Of a stretch of DNA of 33,411 bases, positions 1 to 8,822 are shown piece by piece. The first letter of the stretch is position 1. Each line of letters opens with the position of its first letter. The position numbers were made by a program, and so were the translations under genes. Origin of the DNA: a virus; the IMG/VR virus record IMGVR_UViG_3300009488_000014, positions 1 through 33,411 of that record. One strand, 5' to 3'. Below the pieces are notes generated by a model, which worked only from the letters and a program-made list of their open reading frames with translations, searched no databases and was not told the origin of the DNA.

Positions 1-123
1 CTGCCTTAAATGTATGAAGTTTGTCTCTATAGAATGGGGTTCGTTTATCCACCCACATCTAGGAGAGAAACGTTGTTATTTATGCCGTAAATGCGGGAAG
101 CCAGTATATGTAAAGGAACAGGA
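1..123. repeat. Terminal direct repeat, left copy
   Basis: Bases 1-123 are identical to 33289-33411. The repeat falls inside one small open reading frame that reads straight through the join, so this is most simply the overlap left when a circular or circularly permuted genome is assembled. A true short terminal repeat of a linear phage is less likely, because the repeat ends do not coincide with gene boundaries. Confidence 0.93.
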
Positions 124-142
124 GGGCGAATATGCCGTATAA
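2..142 (+). CDS. Small zinc-ribbon protein (3' part, continues from 33272 across the join)
   Basis: This is the rest of the gene that starts at 33272. In the frame from base 2 the product has CLKC near its start and CRKC about 25 residues later, a classic four-cysteine zinc ribbon, and it ends at TAA 140-142. Joined, the protein is about 56 residues. Its last codons overlap the ATG of the protease gene at 132, so the two genes are translationally coupled. The function is unknown. Small zinc ribbons of this kind are common in phage genomes. Confidence 0.75.
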   Translation, partial: CLKCMKFVSIEWGSFIHPHLGEKRCYLCRKCGKPVYVKEQEGEYAV

Positions 143-2123
143 AGCATTAAGTGAATTACCAGATGCAGTTAAAAAGATGCCTAAACACGCACAGGAAATC
201 TATATGAAGGCATTTAACTCCGCCTTTGAGCAGCACAAGGGAGAAAACGGTGCCGAACCTCGCTCCCACGCTATAGCTTGGTCAGCGGTCAAAAGGAAAT
301 ATAAGCAGGTGGATGGCAGGTGGGTAGCCAAAGAATCTAAGGAGGCAGCTATGGTTAGTAAAGTAAAGGAAGCAGAACTGAGTGATGAAAATAAAAGAAA
401 TCTACTGCAAACAGCCTTGACTGATGAGTATAAATTGAAAGTACAGAGTCCCATTCCGAGTCATGTGTGGATTGATGATATATTCGAGGATTACCTGATT
501 TATAGCATCGATGGGCAGCTATATAAGGCAAGCTACGAATTGGCAGAAGATGGCACGGCTACCTTCGGTGACCCTGAAAAGGTTGTTGCTCAGAAAATCT
601 ATAAACCGATGGAATCATTACAATCCACATATTCGGAGATTATCCAGGAAGCCGGTAGGCGTAATGCTACATTGGATTCTACTCGTATCAGGAAGATTCT
701 AACACTATGCCAGGAGCTATTATCAGATGAAGAGCCGGATGAAAAGAAAACTAAGGAAGTATTAAAAGAAGCCGAATCCATATTGGCTTGGGTTAAAGAG
801 CAGGCAGCTATGAAAACTGAGGATGGAGTAAAGTTCCCGGCTGCCGCCTATGCCTATGTCCCTGACGCCGAAAAATCTTCAACGTGGAAACTGAGACTAT
901 GGGAAGACCCGGATAAGAAAGTAACCCGCACTCAATTAGGTCGGGCTGCTGCTGCCTTGAGTCCCGGTGGGTTCAGGGGACAGAGGGTTCAAATACCCTC
1001 TGCTGATTTACCAGCTGTCAAAAGGAAGATAAGGGCTGAATACAGGAAACTGGATGTAGAGGATGAGGATATTCCGAGGTGGGTGAAGGAAGTTATGACT
1101 CGGGAACGGATACTAAACTTCACTCCACTTACAGAAGCAAAATATGAGAAGCGGAGGGCAACTGTAGTAGTCATCAAGCCTGGTTTCAATGCCGATGAAT
1201 CGAGATATTATCCTGCCGAAATGCTGAAACGAGACTATAAGGTATTTGAGGGAATGAAGATGTATGCCGACCACCCAACAGCAACCGCAGAAAAGGAGTT
1301 ATCCGAAAGGTCGATAAGGGACTGGGTTGCCACCCTGAAAGAAGTAATATGTGACGAGTCCGGAGTAGTTACTGGTGTTGCTGAGGTTCATTCCGAATGG
1401 CTGAATGAGATGTTAGCTTCACTGCGAGATAAGGAGATGCTTTCAGAAATGGGCATCTCTATCAATGCAGTTGGCAGCGCTTCCAAAGCTACCATAGACG
1501 GAAAGGAAACTCTGGTAATAGAGAAACTCGTAGCTTGCAGGTCGGTTGATTTTGTTACTGAACCTGGAGCCGGCGGGATTGTCACATTCTACGAATCGGA
1601 TAGGAGATATGACATTGATTTGGTGGAACTATCAACACTAAAGGAGAAGCGTCCTGACTTAGTCAAATCCATAGAGACTGAGGTCAGGGCAGAAATAACT
1701 AGGGAGGTTAAAAAGGCTATGGGGAATGAAGAACTTATCAAGGAAAGGGACGAACAGATTGCGACTCTGACTAAAGAGCGTGATGACCTCAAGGAAGCCG
1801 CCGAGAAGGCAGAGAAGGATAAGGCAAAAGCCGAAGCACAAGCCACTATTAAAGAGGCTGTAGACAAGGCCGAGCTACCCGAGGCTGCCAAAGAGCGTCT
1901 TATTGAGAGGTTCAAGGATGCCGAGTCTGCTAATGGAATTGAAGAGGCGATAACGAACATGAAGGAATTTATCACCAAACTATCCGAGGCGGGAACGGTA
2001 AAGGGCATGGGGCCTACCCAGGCTTCTACCGAGAAGTCGAAGGAAGCCCTGAGGGAATCCTTCAAGAAGGCGAATCCAGGGTGGAACGAGGAACAACTAG
2101 AAACTGCCGTCTCTGGGCGCTAA
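132..2123 (+). CDS. Prohead protease/scaffold fusion with N-terminal ChaB-like and DUF6582-like domains
   Basis: This 663-residue protein should shape the procapsid and process capsid proteins. Residues 1-62 resemble a ChaB domain (short helices, then an AW-x3-KRKY motif). Residues 227-310 resemble DUF6582, found beside phage proteases. Residues 330-490 look like a Mu-I/S78-type serine protease: candidate catalytic His381 lies in YADHP and Ser443 in GISIN. From about residue 520 there is a charged coiled coil (repeated E/K/A heptads), as in scaffold domains fused to head proteases. The start at 132 has GGAGGG at 121-126. A second start with AAGGAGG just upstream at codon 74 (base 351) would give a form without the ChaB domain. 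It lies before decoration and capsid genes, as expected, but no portal or terminase precedes it. The protease assignment rests on motif and position. Confidence 0.8.
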   Translation: MPYKALSELPDAVKKMPKHAQEIYMKAFNSAFEQHKGENGAEPRSHAIAWSAVKRKYKQVDGRWVAKESKEAAMVSKVKEAELSDENKRNLLQTALTDEYKLKVQSPIPSHVWIDDIFEDYLIYSIDGQLYKASYELAEDGTATFGDPEKVVAQKIYKPMESLQSTYSEIIQEAGRRNATLDSTRIRKILTLCQELLSDEEPDEKKTKEVLKEAESILAWVKEQAAMKTEDGVKFPAAAYAYVPDAEKSSTWKLRLWEDPDKKVTRTQLGRAAAALSPGGFRGQRVQIPSADLPAVKRKIRAEYRKLDVEDEDIPRWVKEVMTRERILNFTPLTEAKYEKRRATVVVIKPGFNADESRYYPAEMLKRDYKVFEGMKMYADHPTATAEKELSERSIRDWVATLKEVICDESGVVTGVAEVHSEWLNEMLASLRDKEMLSEMGISINAVGSASKATIDGKETLVIEKLVACRSVDFVTEPGAGGIVTFYESDRRYDIDLVELSTLKEKRPDLVKSIETEVRAEITREVKKAMGNEELIKERDEQIATLTKERDDLKEAAEKAEKDKAKAEAQATIKEAVDKAELPEAAKERLIERFKDAESANGIEEAITNMKEFITKLSEAGTVKGMGPTQASTEKSKEALRESFKKANPGWNEEQLETAVSGR

Positions 2124-2149
2124 GGAAAATAAATAGGAGGTAAAATAAA

Positions 2150-3142
2150 ATGAGTCCACAAGGAGTATATCCAACAGCGGATGTCTGTGCTATAGGAGAC
2201 CAGATTTCTTCTACTGGCGAAGGCAGACACATAACTTTATACGCCGAAAACTTGGAACATGGTAGTGTAGTTGACTATGTTACTAAAGGCTATCCTGTTT
2301 GGTTCGGCGAAGGTGCTGTCGGTGTGGCTTTTGACACGCAGGTAGCGGGGGAAAATCCCCTTATTGCGGTAGACACTGAGGGAATATGGTGTCAAGATGT
2401 CTATGCCAGAAATGACGATGGCAACAGTAATGTTGTTCCCGGTGATATTCTATACATCAATACGACCACTGGCCTGATAAGCAAGATAATGAATGTCACC
2501 ACCCAGCTTCCTTTCGGTTATGCACTTGGCACTATTACTGGCGGAAATACTGATAGGATCGCCGTCAAGGTGCATTTTGACCCCACTTACCAGAACGATA
2601 TGCAGATGCGAAAGACCATTGATGTGGCTGACCCTTCAGCCCTCAGTGGTGCTTATGCTGCGGCTATGAAACTGATAGTCAATAGCGATATTGCCCAGAC
2701 TGGCGGTAGGCTTTGCGCTCTATCAGTTAATCTTGAGCCAGGGTCGGCTTTAGCAGTTCAAGCCATAATGGGTGCCGAGATATGCACCTATTTAGCTGCT
2801 GACATTGCTGTTGCTGGGGCCCTCAATGGCTTTTTCATAGAAGTGCAGGGTGGGCTGTCCTATGCTTCTGATGTTCGTTCTCTATACGTTTATCTGGCCA
2901 TGAACGCCGACCCAACGACATCGGGCGAATTGGTTAGGCTAGAACATAACTCTGGGACTGCCGCTTGGCTTGATCAGTTTATTTCTTTCGTCGGGGATGG
3001 GCAGCATGTATGGAATTTCGGTCCCGTTGACGAGAATAGTGCCTGGAGTAAAGGTACTGCTCCGAATGGTGGCGCCGTTGGTCATGTCCATGTTATGTGC
3101 GGTAGCGCCGAAATGGAAATCCCATTATATGCGGCGGCATAG
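2150..3142 (+). CDS. Capsid decoration-like protein (DUF2190-type N-terminus)
   Basis: This 330-residue protein has an N-terminal 150 residues rich in Gly/Val beta strands, with the pattern of DUF2190 head decoration or stabilisation proteins (GYPVWFGEGAVGVAF, then I-x-V-D-T-E-G-I-W and a PFGYAL segment). After residue 155 a second Ala/Gly-rich domain begins (RKTIDVADPS). It probably forms a further capsid-surface or virion domain, but I do not recognise it. The RBS AGGAGG precedes ATG 2150. It sits between the protease/scaffold and the capsid gene. In many siphophages this place holds the decoration protein. Confidence 0.65.
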   Translation: MSPQGVYPTADVCAIGDQISSTGEGRHITLYAENLEHGSVVDYVTKGYPVWFGEGAVGVAFDTQVAGENPLIAVDTEGIWCQDVYARNDDGNSNVVPGDILYINTTTGLISKIMNVTTQLPFGYALGTITGGNTDRIAVKVHFDPTYQNDMQMRKTIDVADPSALSGAYAAAMKLIVNSDIAQTGGRLCALSVNLEPGSALAVQAIMGAEICTYLAADIAVAGALNGFFIEVQGGLSYASDVRSLYVYLAMNADPTTSGELVRLEHNSGTAAWLDQFISFVGDGQHVWNFGPVDENSAWSKGTAPNGGAVGHVHVMCGSAEMEIPLYAAA

Positions 3143-3171
3143 GAGACTAAATAAAAAGGAGTAAAAAGAAG

Positions 3172-3543
3172 ATGCGTAAACTTAAATTGACGGATTACAC
3201 GGTGAAAACGAAGGTTCCCGACCAGATGAATCCCGGGCAACAAATAGATATCGAGATGCCCTATCGCTTCATGGATTCTATTCTCAACCTATTGTTCATT
3301 CGTGAACTGCAACTGTCTGGCGCTGAACTAGTCAAGCAGAATATGCTGGCTATGAAGCTTGAGGCTTGCAAGGATGATGAAATCCTATTAGAAGATGAGG
3401 AATGGCAGAGAATCAAGAGAGCCGTGGATGTCTTTAAGGGGTTCAACCGAAGCGACGTTGAATTCGTGATGCGCATTAACGAGGCGGAAAAAGTGGAAGA
3501 AATTAAGGAGGTAAAACCTAAGAAGGTAAAACCTAGAAAATAA
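3172..3543 (+). CDS. Small head-module protein, unknown function
   Basis: This 123-residue protein is helical and acidic in the middle and ends in a Lys/Pro-rich tail (VKPKKVKPRK). It lies between the decoration-like gene and the major capsid gene with AAAAGGAG upstream, so it is probably made with the head proteins. I do not recognise the family. The basic tail could bind DNA or another head protein, but nothing else supports that. Confidence 0.55.
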   Translation: MRKLKLTDYTVKTKVPDQMNPGQQIDIEMPYRFMDSILNLLFIRELQLSGAELVKQNMLAMKLEACKDDEILLEDEEWQRIKRAVDVFKGFNRSDVEFVMRINEAEKVEEIKEVKPKKVKPRK

Positions 3544-3558
3544 ACACAGGAGGTTAAA

Positions 3559-4689
3559 ATGCCAGAAATTATGGAACTAATTGAGGATTGGAAGGGCTAT
3601 CACGCCGTCAGGGGAATGGGTGGTGGTGAGGTCTATGAGCAGAAACTGACCGAAGTTATCAATCTGCTCAGTAACGCCCGACGCCTTCCAGCTCATCGAC
3701 AAGACTACGAGCTGATGGAAGCAATGACCACATCGGACTTCCCCCTGATGTTTGCCGATGTGATAGATCGGCAGATGTTAGCAGGCTACCAGGCCATCGA
3801 CCCGGTATGGAAAAAGTACATGAGGCTAAAGACCGTTAACCGGCTCTACCCCTGGGTAGGCGGAAAGAGATTCGCTATATCCAATTCCGGCATGTATCTT
3901 AGTGAAGTAGCCGAGAAGGGTGAGTTTTTGGCTCTCAAGAAAACGGAAGTCAAGTACGATATGTATGCTCGCAAGTACGGCAATCAGTTAGACATTTCTT
4001 GGGAGGCAATTATAGCCGACAAGCTCGGTGCCCTAAAGGATACTCCTAACGAATTCGCCTGGCTGGCTGCTAATACCGAGCATTACACGGCTGTAAACCT
4101 GTATGCAAACGATGTCAACGTTTTGGGCAGCCATACGCTTGGTGACCTCTACGATGACTCTACAGCCGGCGAGATAAACGCCAACACCCGACCACTCACG
4201 ATTCACAACATGGAGCTGAGTGTAGCGGATATGCAGGCTTTTCGACACCCAAGTGGACAGCCTATGAGGAACAAGCCCAAGTACCTGGTTATATCTGATG
4301 GTGGTCTGGAGTTTACTGCAAGGCAAATCCTGACATCGGCAACCAAGCAGTGGTTAGAGCATATTACCCGTGCCGGTGCTGATGGTTTCCAGACTCTTTA
4401 TCCGATGCCGACAACCAACGTCATAGCCCAATATGGGCTTGAGCTCATCATCGACCCATGGTTGTCTATCGCAGGCCTGGATGGTTACACCGCGAACTCC
4501 TGGTATCTATTTGCAGACCCGCGGAACATTGCGGCAATCGAGTGTGACTATCTGGAAGGTCATGAGCGACCAGAGATTTGCATGAAGGCCAGCAATAAGG
4601 TGACCATCGGAGGTGGGGCAATCAACCCGATGACCGGAGACTTTGACAGACAACATATTCTATCGGGTACGCCAGTGCTTCGGTGCTAA
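3559..4689 (+). CDS. Major capsid protein, HK97-fold, Mu gpT-like
   Basis: This 376-residue protein has the features of Mu gpT/DUF2184-type major capsid proteins: the early TTSDFPLMFADVIDRQM segment, an E-loop-like FAISNSGMYLSEVAEKGEF region, YDMYARKYGNQLDISWEAI in the first strands of the spine/A-domain region, and a C-terminal WYLFADP followed by IECDYLEGHERPEI. Length is normal for this group. ATG 3559 follows AGGAGG. It should form the icosahedral shell after processing by the upstream protease. A long inverted repeat follows it. Confidence 0.85.
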   Translation: MPEIMELIEDWKGYHAVRGMGGGEVYEQKLTEVINLLSNARRLPAHRQDYELMEAMTTSDFPLMFADVIDRQMLAGYQAIDPVWKKYMRLKTVNRLYPWVGGKRFAISNSGMYLSEVAEKGEFLALKKTEVKYDMYARKYGNQLDISWEAIIADKLGALKDTPNEFAWLAANTEHYTAVNLYANDVNVLGSHTLGDLYDDSTAGEINANTRPLTIHNMELSVADMQAFRHPSGQPMRNKPKYLVISDGGLEFTARQILTSATKQWLEHITRAGADGFQTLYPMPTTNVIAQYGLELIIDPWLSIAGLDGYTANSWYLFADPRNIAAIECDYLEGHERPEICMKASNKVTIGGGAINPMTGDFDRQHILSGTPVLRC

Positions 4690-4761
4690 TAAGCTGGACT
4701 GGAGAGCAACTTTCCTGAACACTGTTGCTGACTAAAATACTAATCTTAGATAGCTAGTTAC

Positions 4762-4801
4762 GGGGTAGGGGGAGATTTGACTCCTTTTCTTCCTCTACCC
4801 C
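4762..4801 (+). terminator. Stem-loop after the capsid gene
   Basis: A 13-bp stem (4762-4774 with 4789-4801, two G-U pairs) closes a 14-nt loop. No T-run follows, so it is more likely to attenuate transcription or protect the 3' end of the capsid message than to end transcription fully. It lies 20 bases upstream of the next gene. Confidence 0.5.
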
Positions 4802-4821
4802 TGACTAGGTAGGAGGCAAAT

Positions 4822-5130
4822 ATGACTAATCCAGTAATTGATTTCCCCTGGGAAAAAACGCATGTAGATGGAGATACCTTGGTTCATACTGGAGAATGCG
4901 TATTACACGGGATTACTTTTAATGGTATGACTGTTGTAGGGGATGTCATTCTTTACGATGGTATAGATGCTGCTACTGGCACAATTATCGCAACATATAA
5001 TTTCAGAAGTGCCGTCCATGTTTCTTATCAAGGCATTACATTTCTCTATGATTGTAAAATAGATACTGGTATCTTTATTGATTTGGATACTTCAACTTTT
5101 ACAGGCAATCTTACGGTGATGTGGAAGTAG
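4822..5130 (+). CDS. Small beta-rich virion protein, unknown
   Basis: This 102-residue protein is made almost entirely of short beta strands (GDTLVHTGECVLHGITFNG, later TFTGNLTVMW) with no charged helices. That is the look of small phage virion proteins encoded near the capsid gene. RBS AGGAGG precedes ATG 4822. It begins a run of beta-rich genes between capsid and neck. I do not recognise a named family. Decoration or fibre attachment are possible roles by position. Confidence 0.6.
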   Translation: MTNPVIDFPWEKTHVDGDTLVHTGECVLHGITFNGMTVVGDVILYDGIDAATGTIIATYNFRSAVHVSYQGITFLYDCKIDTGIFIDLDTSTFTGNLTVMWK

Positions 5131-5132
5131 AT

Positions 5133-5306
5133 ATGGCTCAAGAAAGAGAACCTTATAACTATCTTTATTGTGTAAAAGTTCGATGCCAATATCGGCATGG
5201 GAATAATTGCACCTTAGAAGAGTGTACTCGCAAAGGTGCTGAAAAGTGGCCTGAATATTTTACAATACACAATGAATTGGCCGATGGAGATAAGGTAGAT
5301 GCCTGA
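5133..5306 (+). CDS. Small cysteine-rich protein
   Basis: This protein of about 57 residues has four cysteines spaced C-x5-C-x7-C-x4-C, followed by WPEYF, so it may bind one zinc ion. ATG 5133 lies just after the previous stop. ATG 5121 in the same frame is an alternative start that overlaps the previous gene. It ends inside the start of the next gene, which suggests coupled translation. Function unknown. Confidence 0.5.
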   Translation: MAQEREPYNYLYCVKVRCQYRHGNNCTLEECTRKGAEKWPEYFTIHNELADGDKVDA

Positions 5307-5607
5307 CCCAAGGATATGGCCTATACCAAACGTAAATGATACCTTTGCTGAGGTTGGGATAGCATCAGATATAGCTCTAGCAGCTAGAAATGGTCGTGTG
5401 GATTGTGATTTTACCAATACTAGTGATAATTGGATTTATTTAGGTAGAGGGAATGCTGCAGTTGTAGGTTCTGGTATCCCTTTAAGTCCCAATGGAGGCA
5501 GTTATCACATGGGAACTAATAATCTATTTCAGGGCATTATATACGCTATAGCGGATGCCGACCAGGGTACTTCTAATTTGGCAATAAGTGAGGGTTATCT
5601 GCCATGA
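5299..5607 (+). CDS. Small beta-rich virion protein
   Basis: This 102-residue protein has strand-turn repeats rich in Asn/Gly (TSDNWIYLGRGNAAVVGSG). It resembles small structural proteins of tailed phages that sit near fibre genes. It overlaps the previous gene by 8 bases and shares an ATGA overlap with the next gene, so the three are a coupled set. No specific family is recognised. Confidence 0.55.
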   Translation: MPDPRIWPIPNVNDTFAEVGIASDIALAARNGRVDCDFTNTSDNWIYLGRGNAAVVGSGIPLSPNGGSYHMGTNNLFQGIIYAIADADQGTSNLAISEGYLP

Positions 5608-6350
5608 GCGGTGAAGGTGTACATAATGTAGCAGATGATAGCGATGTTCTAACTGCTGCGGCTGCAATTTATGCTTTATTGGTTTTAGTCAATGATGAAG
5701 TTGCTGGATTAGATGGCGCTGCCATGCGGGGAACGAACAATGCAGCTCTGGCAGCCATATGGATTCCAGCTCTGGCAACAGCTTTAGCAAATTATACCGC
5801 TGCACGTGCAGCTTATTTAGATGAGTTGGCAGCGGCCAATCTTCCAAGCGATGTCGATGACCTTTTATATAATATTGCAGTTTTATTCCACCACATTCAT
5901 TCTAGGATTCGAGCCTACCCGCAAGATGTCACTAGTACGATAACTCTAGTGTCAAATGCGGCGGCCAATACCTTCGGTTCATGGACTGAGATAATTCCGA
6001 TAAATATTGTAGACTTTCAGTATATGACCGAAGGCATTGTAATTGAACAAGTTGATGCCGCAACGATTTATTTCATTCAAATTGGATATAGCATTGTAGA
6101 CGGTTCAGATCCGACAACCGCTCAGATACTGGGTGAAAGGCGTATCCGATTGGTTACAGTCCCGATAGCCCGGGCTACTGAGATTCTTGAATTAAAGGCA
6201 TCTCACTGTCCAGCTAATGCGAAACTTTGGGGTCGGCTCAAAACAGCTTCCACCAATGCAGACGAGGCAGAAATCAGCGTTGTAGTAATAAGACATACTC
6301 ATATAACGAATCATATAGAACACTTGACTACGTGGCCATGGTCAACATAA
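5604..6350 (+). CDS. Putative virion protein, helical N-terminus and beta C-terminus
   Basis: This 248-residue protein has an Ala-rich helical first half (repeated ALA/AAA segments, residues 10-100) and a beta-rich second half starting near TSTITLVSNAAANTFGSW. That second half has the look of a jelly-roll or fibre-tip domain. Its ATG overlaps the stop of the previous gene. By position and composition it is probably a fibre or fibre-anchor subunit working with the tailspike at 6361. The family is unknown. Confidence 0.5.
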   Translation: MSGEGVHNVADDSDVLTAAAAIYALLVLVNDEVAGLDGAAMRGTNNAALAAIWIPALATALANYTAARAAYLDELAAANLPSDVDDLLYNIAVLFHHIHSRIRAYPQDVTSTITLVSNAAANTFGSWTEIIPINIVDFQYMTEGIVIEQVDAATIYFIQIGYSIVDGSDPTTAQILGERRIRLVTVPIARATEILELKASHCPANAKLWGRLKTASTNADEAEISVVVIRHTHITNHIEHLTTWPWST

Positions 6351-6360
6351 GGAGTGAATT

Positions 6361-8217
6361 ATGAGTGTAAAACATACTAAGGTCAGTACAATAGCAGATG
6401 GGACTGATACTGATAGAGTCCGCCCTAGCGATTGGAATGCCGAACATACTGTTGCCTTAACTGATAGCGAAATACCCGCAACGATAGCCAGGGATGCTGA
6501 GGTAACTGCCGACATAGCTACACATGCTGCTTTGCCAACTGTTCACCAAGATGCACCAACACTTATAGGTAACCATGCTGCTTTAACAGCTACTCATGGT
6601 GTTGCGGGAACTATTGCCGATGCTGATGATTTAACTGCTCATGAAGCTGAAAATGATGCCCATAGTATTTCTAGAACAGCTACTTTAGTTGTCGCTGCTA
6701 ATGACTCATCTGCATTAAGTAAAGCACAGGCAGATTATGTCTGTGACGGCACAGCTGACGATGTGGAAATACAGGCAGCGCTTGATGCTTTACCCACTGT
6801 TGGAGGTACAGTTGTTTTATTAGAAGGCACATTTAATATAAGTGCTATAGTTAATATAGTGAATGGTGGAACAACATTGCGTGGACAGGGGTATGGTATT
6901 TCTGTGCACCATGGAGTGACCATATTGAGGGCAGTAAATGGTACGAATCTTACCGCAGTTCTATATACCGACCAACACAATACAATAATCCAAGACCTTT
7001 ATATAGATGGTAACAAAGCAAATAATCCCACTGCTAATTTTGGATTATATATTGATGGAACTGATGATGGTACCTTTGAGAAGTTAGGGATTATGTACTG
7101 TAAAGATTCGGGAATATACATAAATGCAGCCAGTTCTTGTGTTTTTTCAAAAATATGGTCCGAATACAGTGACCAATTCGGTATTGAGACCCTCAATGGG
7201 GATACACTCATCTTTGAAGGCGTATACTCCGCATTAAACGCTAACCGCGGTTTCTGGATTCAGGGTGCTAGGCAATTTTCCTTTATTGGTTGTGGGGCAG
7301 ATGTAAACGATGATGCTTATGGATTTACATTATTTCTATGCGTGGGTGTTACAATTGCTGATTCATATATATATCAGTCCGATGCTTTTAGAGGAAGACA
7401 CGGAATTCAAATACAGGGCTCTACTCATTGTATTATCAGCAATAATCTAATATATCAAGCTGGCAATGCGGCACATAATACTAATGATGCGATTGTTCTT
7501 GCTACCCAGAGTGGAATTCATTCAACACACAATATATTTACTGGTAATCAAATATGGAGTGACCATGGCAATTTACCTCGCTATGGAATTAATGAGTGGG
7601 ATGCTAACCAAGATTATAATCAATACTATAACAATGACATTATGAATACTGCAACTGCACCAATGAATATACAAGGTTTACATTCTGTTGCCTATGGCCA
7701 ACACTACGACACCTATGAGGATGTCCTTGCTTCTTCAGCCAACCTCGTAGTAAATGCCAAAAACTTTGTTAACGGTGCAATAGCTTTAACTGGAGTTAAT
7801 CCTAACTATCCAAGAGGTCTGGTTTTTGCTATTACCGCTGGTGTTACCGATTATACACTAACAGTGGTTGGTGTTACTGCCAAAGGTCAAACTGTTACTG
7901 AGGTATATACCTTTGCGGATGATGGTTTAGCTTGGTCATCTGATAATGCCTTTGACACCGTAACATCAATAACCCTTGCCGATAGGGCTGGTGCCGCCGC
8001 CACGATTGATGTTGGTATTGACGAACGTCTAGGGTTAATGAATGTAATCTACGAGACAGGTGATGTTTGGAAAATAACTAAAAACTTAACTAGGCAAGTG
8101 GTGGCTGGAGCTCAGGTAGATATTGACTATGATACTTATGATATGTCAGTGATTACTTTGGCGGCTACTGATGATTTTGTAATATGGTATAGGAGTAATT
8201 TGAATATAATAAGTTAG
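6361..8217 (+). CDS. Tailspike/fibre with right-handed beta-helix (pectate lyase-like)
   Basis: This 618-residue protein has an N-terminal segment of Ala/His/Asp-rich repeats (AALPTVHQD, AALTATHGV), then at about residue 122 the motif YVCDGTADDVEIQAAL followed by GGTVVLLEGTFNIS. That motif typically opens a pectate-lyase-superfold beta-helix. Residues 150-450 carry the repeated short strands and Asn ladders of such a helix, and the last 150 residues form a separate beta domain. It should bind or cut a surface polysaccharide of the host. Its place between capsid and neck genes is unusual for a tailspike. Catalytic residues cannot be assigned by eye. Confidence 0.75.
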   Translation: MSVKHTKVSTIADGTDTDRVRPSDWNAEHTVALTDSEIPATIARDAEVTADIATHAALPTVHQDAPTLIGNHAALTATHGVAGTIADADDLTAHEAENDAHSISRTATLVVAANDSSALSKAQADYVCDGTADDVEIQAALDALPTVGGTVVLLEGTFNISAIVNIVNGGTTLRGQGYGISVHHGVTILRAVNGTNLTAVLYTDQHNTIIQDLYIDGNKANNPTANFGLYIDGTDDGTFEKLGIMYCKDSGIYINAASSCVFSKIWSEYSDQFGIETLNGDTLIFEGVYSALNANRGFWIQGARQFSFIGCGADVNDDAYGFTLFLCVGVTIADSYIYQSDAFRGRHGIQIQGSTHCIISNNLIYQAGNAAHNTNDAIVLATQSGIHSTHNIFTGNQIWSDHGNLPRYGINEWDANQDYNQYYNNDIMNTATAPMNIQGLHSVAYGQHYDTYEDVLASSANLVVNAKNFVNGAIALTGVNPNYPRGLVFAITAGVTDYTLTVVGVTAKGQTVTEVYTFADDGLAWSSDNAFDTVTSITLADRAGAAATIDVGIDERLGLMNVIYETGDVWKITKNLTRQVVAGAQVDIDYDTYDMSVITLAATDDFVIWYRSNLNIIS

Positions 8218-8224
8218 GGTTAGA

Positions 8225-8284
8225 ATGATAAAACTAAAGTGCAATGTGAAAGTAAAGCTCAAGGATAAGGAATTAAAATTATAA
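8225..8284 (+). CDS. Possible 19-residue basic peptide
   Basis: An ATG 7 bases after the tailspike stop opens a 19-residue reading frame made mainly of Lys, Leu and Val. It has no clear ribosome-binding site, so it may be only chance. It is listed because it fills part of the gap between 8217 and 8307. Confidence 0.2.
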   Translation: MIKLKCNVKVKLKDKELKL

Positions 8285-8306
8285 TTAAGAAGGGGATTTT
8301 GCCATA

Positions 8307-8444
8307 ATGGAGACTGCTTTTCAGGGGAACGCATTTCAAATAAATGCCTTTCAGATAAATATAATCAGGACTGCGGTTAGATTAGCCAGAATGATTATTA
8401 AAAGACATCGGGTGGCTAGGTTACCGTTTAGTAGAGTAGGTTGA
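8307..8444 (+). CDS. Small protein with AFQ repeats
   Basis: This 45-residue product begins with three copies of an AFQ-x-N motif (AFQGNAFQINAFQI), followed by a basic Arg-rich half. Similar AFQ-x-NAFQ peptides occur as short genes or tails of proteins near phage neck and fibre genes. AAGGGG lies 12 bases upstream of ATG 8307. It is too short for standard gene callers. Function unknown, possibly a minor virion part. Confidence 0.5.
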   Translation: METAFQGNAFQINAFQINIIRTAVRLARMIIKRHRVARLPFSRVG

Positions 8445-8456
8445 GGGGGTATGTAA

Positions 8457-8822
8457 ATGACAGCTACTTATGATATCACCACGGCAGTAGGAAAGGTCAG
8501 GCTGGTAATATCTGATACTGATGTAACTCCAGTAACAGACGCGGTGTTTACCGATGAAGAACTGACCTATTTTCTGACAACTTATTCCAACAACATCAAT
8601 CTGGCAGCAGCCGATGCTTTGGAGGCATGGGCTGCTAAGTATGGAGCCAATGCCGATAGCGAGAAGATAGGCGACTATGCCTATACCCAGAAGATAATTG
8701 ACAAGATGCTTGCTCTGGCAAAGCGACTTCGGGAGACAGATGCTTCAACACCTTATCTCACTTGGGCGGAAATGGATTTGTCTGGAGTAGAAGATACCAC
8801 AATTAATGAGGATATAGAATGA
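8457..8822 (+). CDS. Head-tail connector protein (adaptor, gp6/gp15-like)
   Basis: This 121-residue all-helical protein has the usual layout of head-tail adaptors: GKVRLVISDTD near the start, FTDEELTYFL, then a long Ala-rich helix (AAADALEAWAAKY) and a C-terminal helix. The adaptor normally docks under the portal ring. It is followed at once, with a 4-base overlap, by a head-closure-like gene and then by gp10-like and tail-terminator genes, the standard neck order. RBS GAGGGGG precedes ATG 8457. Confidence 0.75.
   Translation: MTATYDITTAVGKVRLVISDTDVTPVTDAVFTDEELTYFLTTYSNNINLAAADALEAWAAKYGANADSEKIGDYAYTQKIIDKMLALAKRLRETDASTPYLTWAEMDLSGVEDTTINEDIE

Noticed and set aside
1-123. Real short terminal repeat of a linear phage genome
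   Set aside because: The repeat ends fall inside one small gene that is intact only when the ends are joined. Its size fits an assembly overlap. It cannot be fully excluded without reads.
1589-2065. 158-residue minus-strand ORF
   Set aside because: It is the shadow of the Glu/Lys/Ala-rich coiled coil of the protease/scaffold gene on the other strand, with Ser/Leu-rich low-complexity composition and no RBS.
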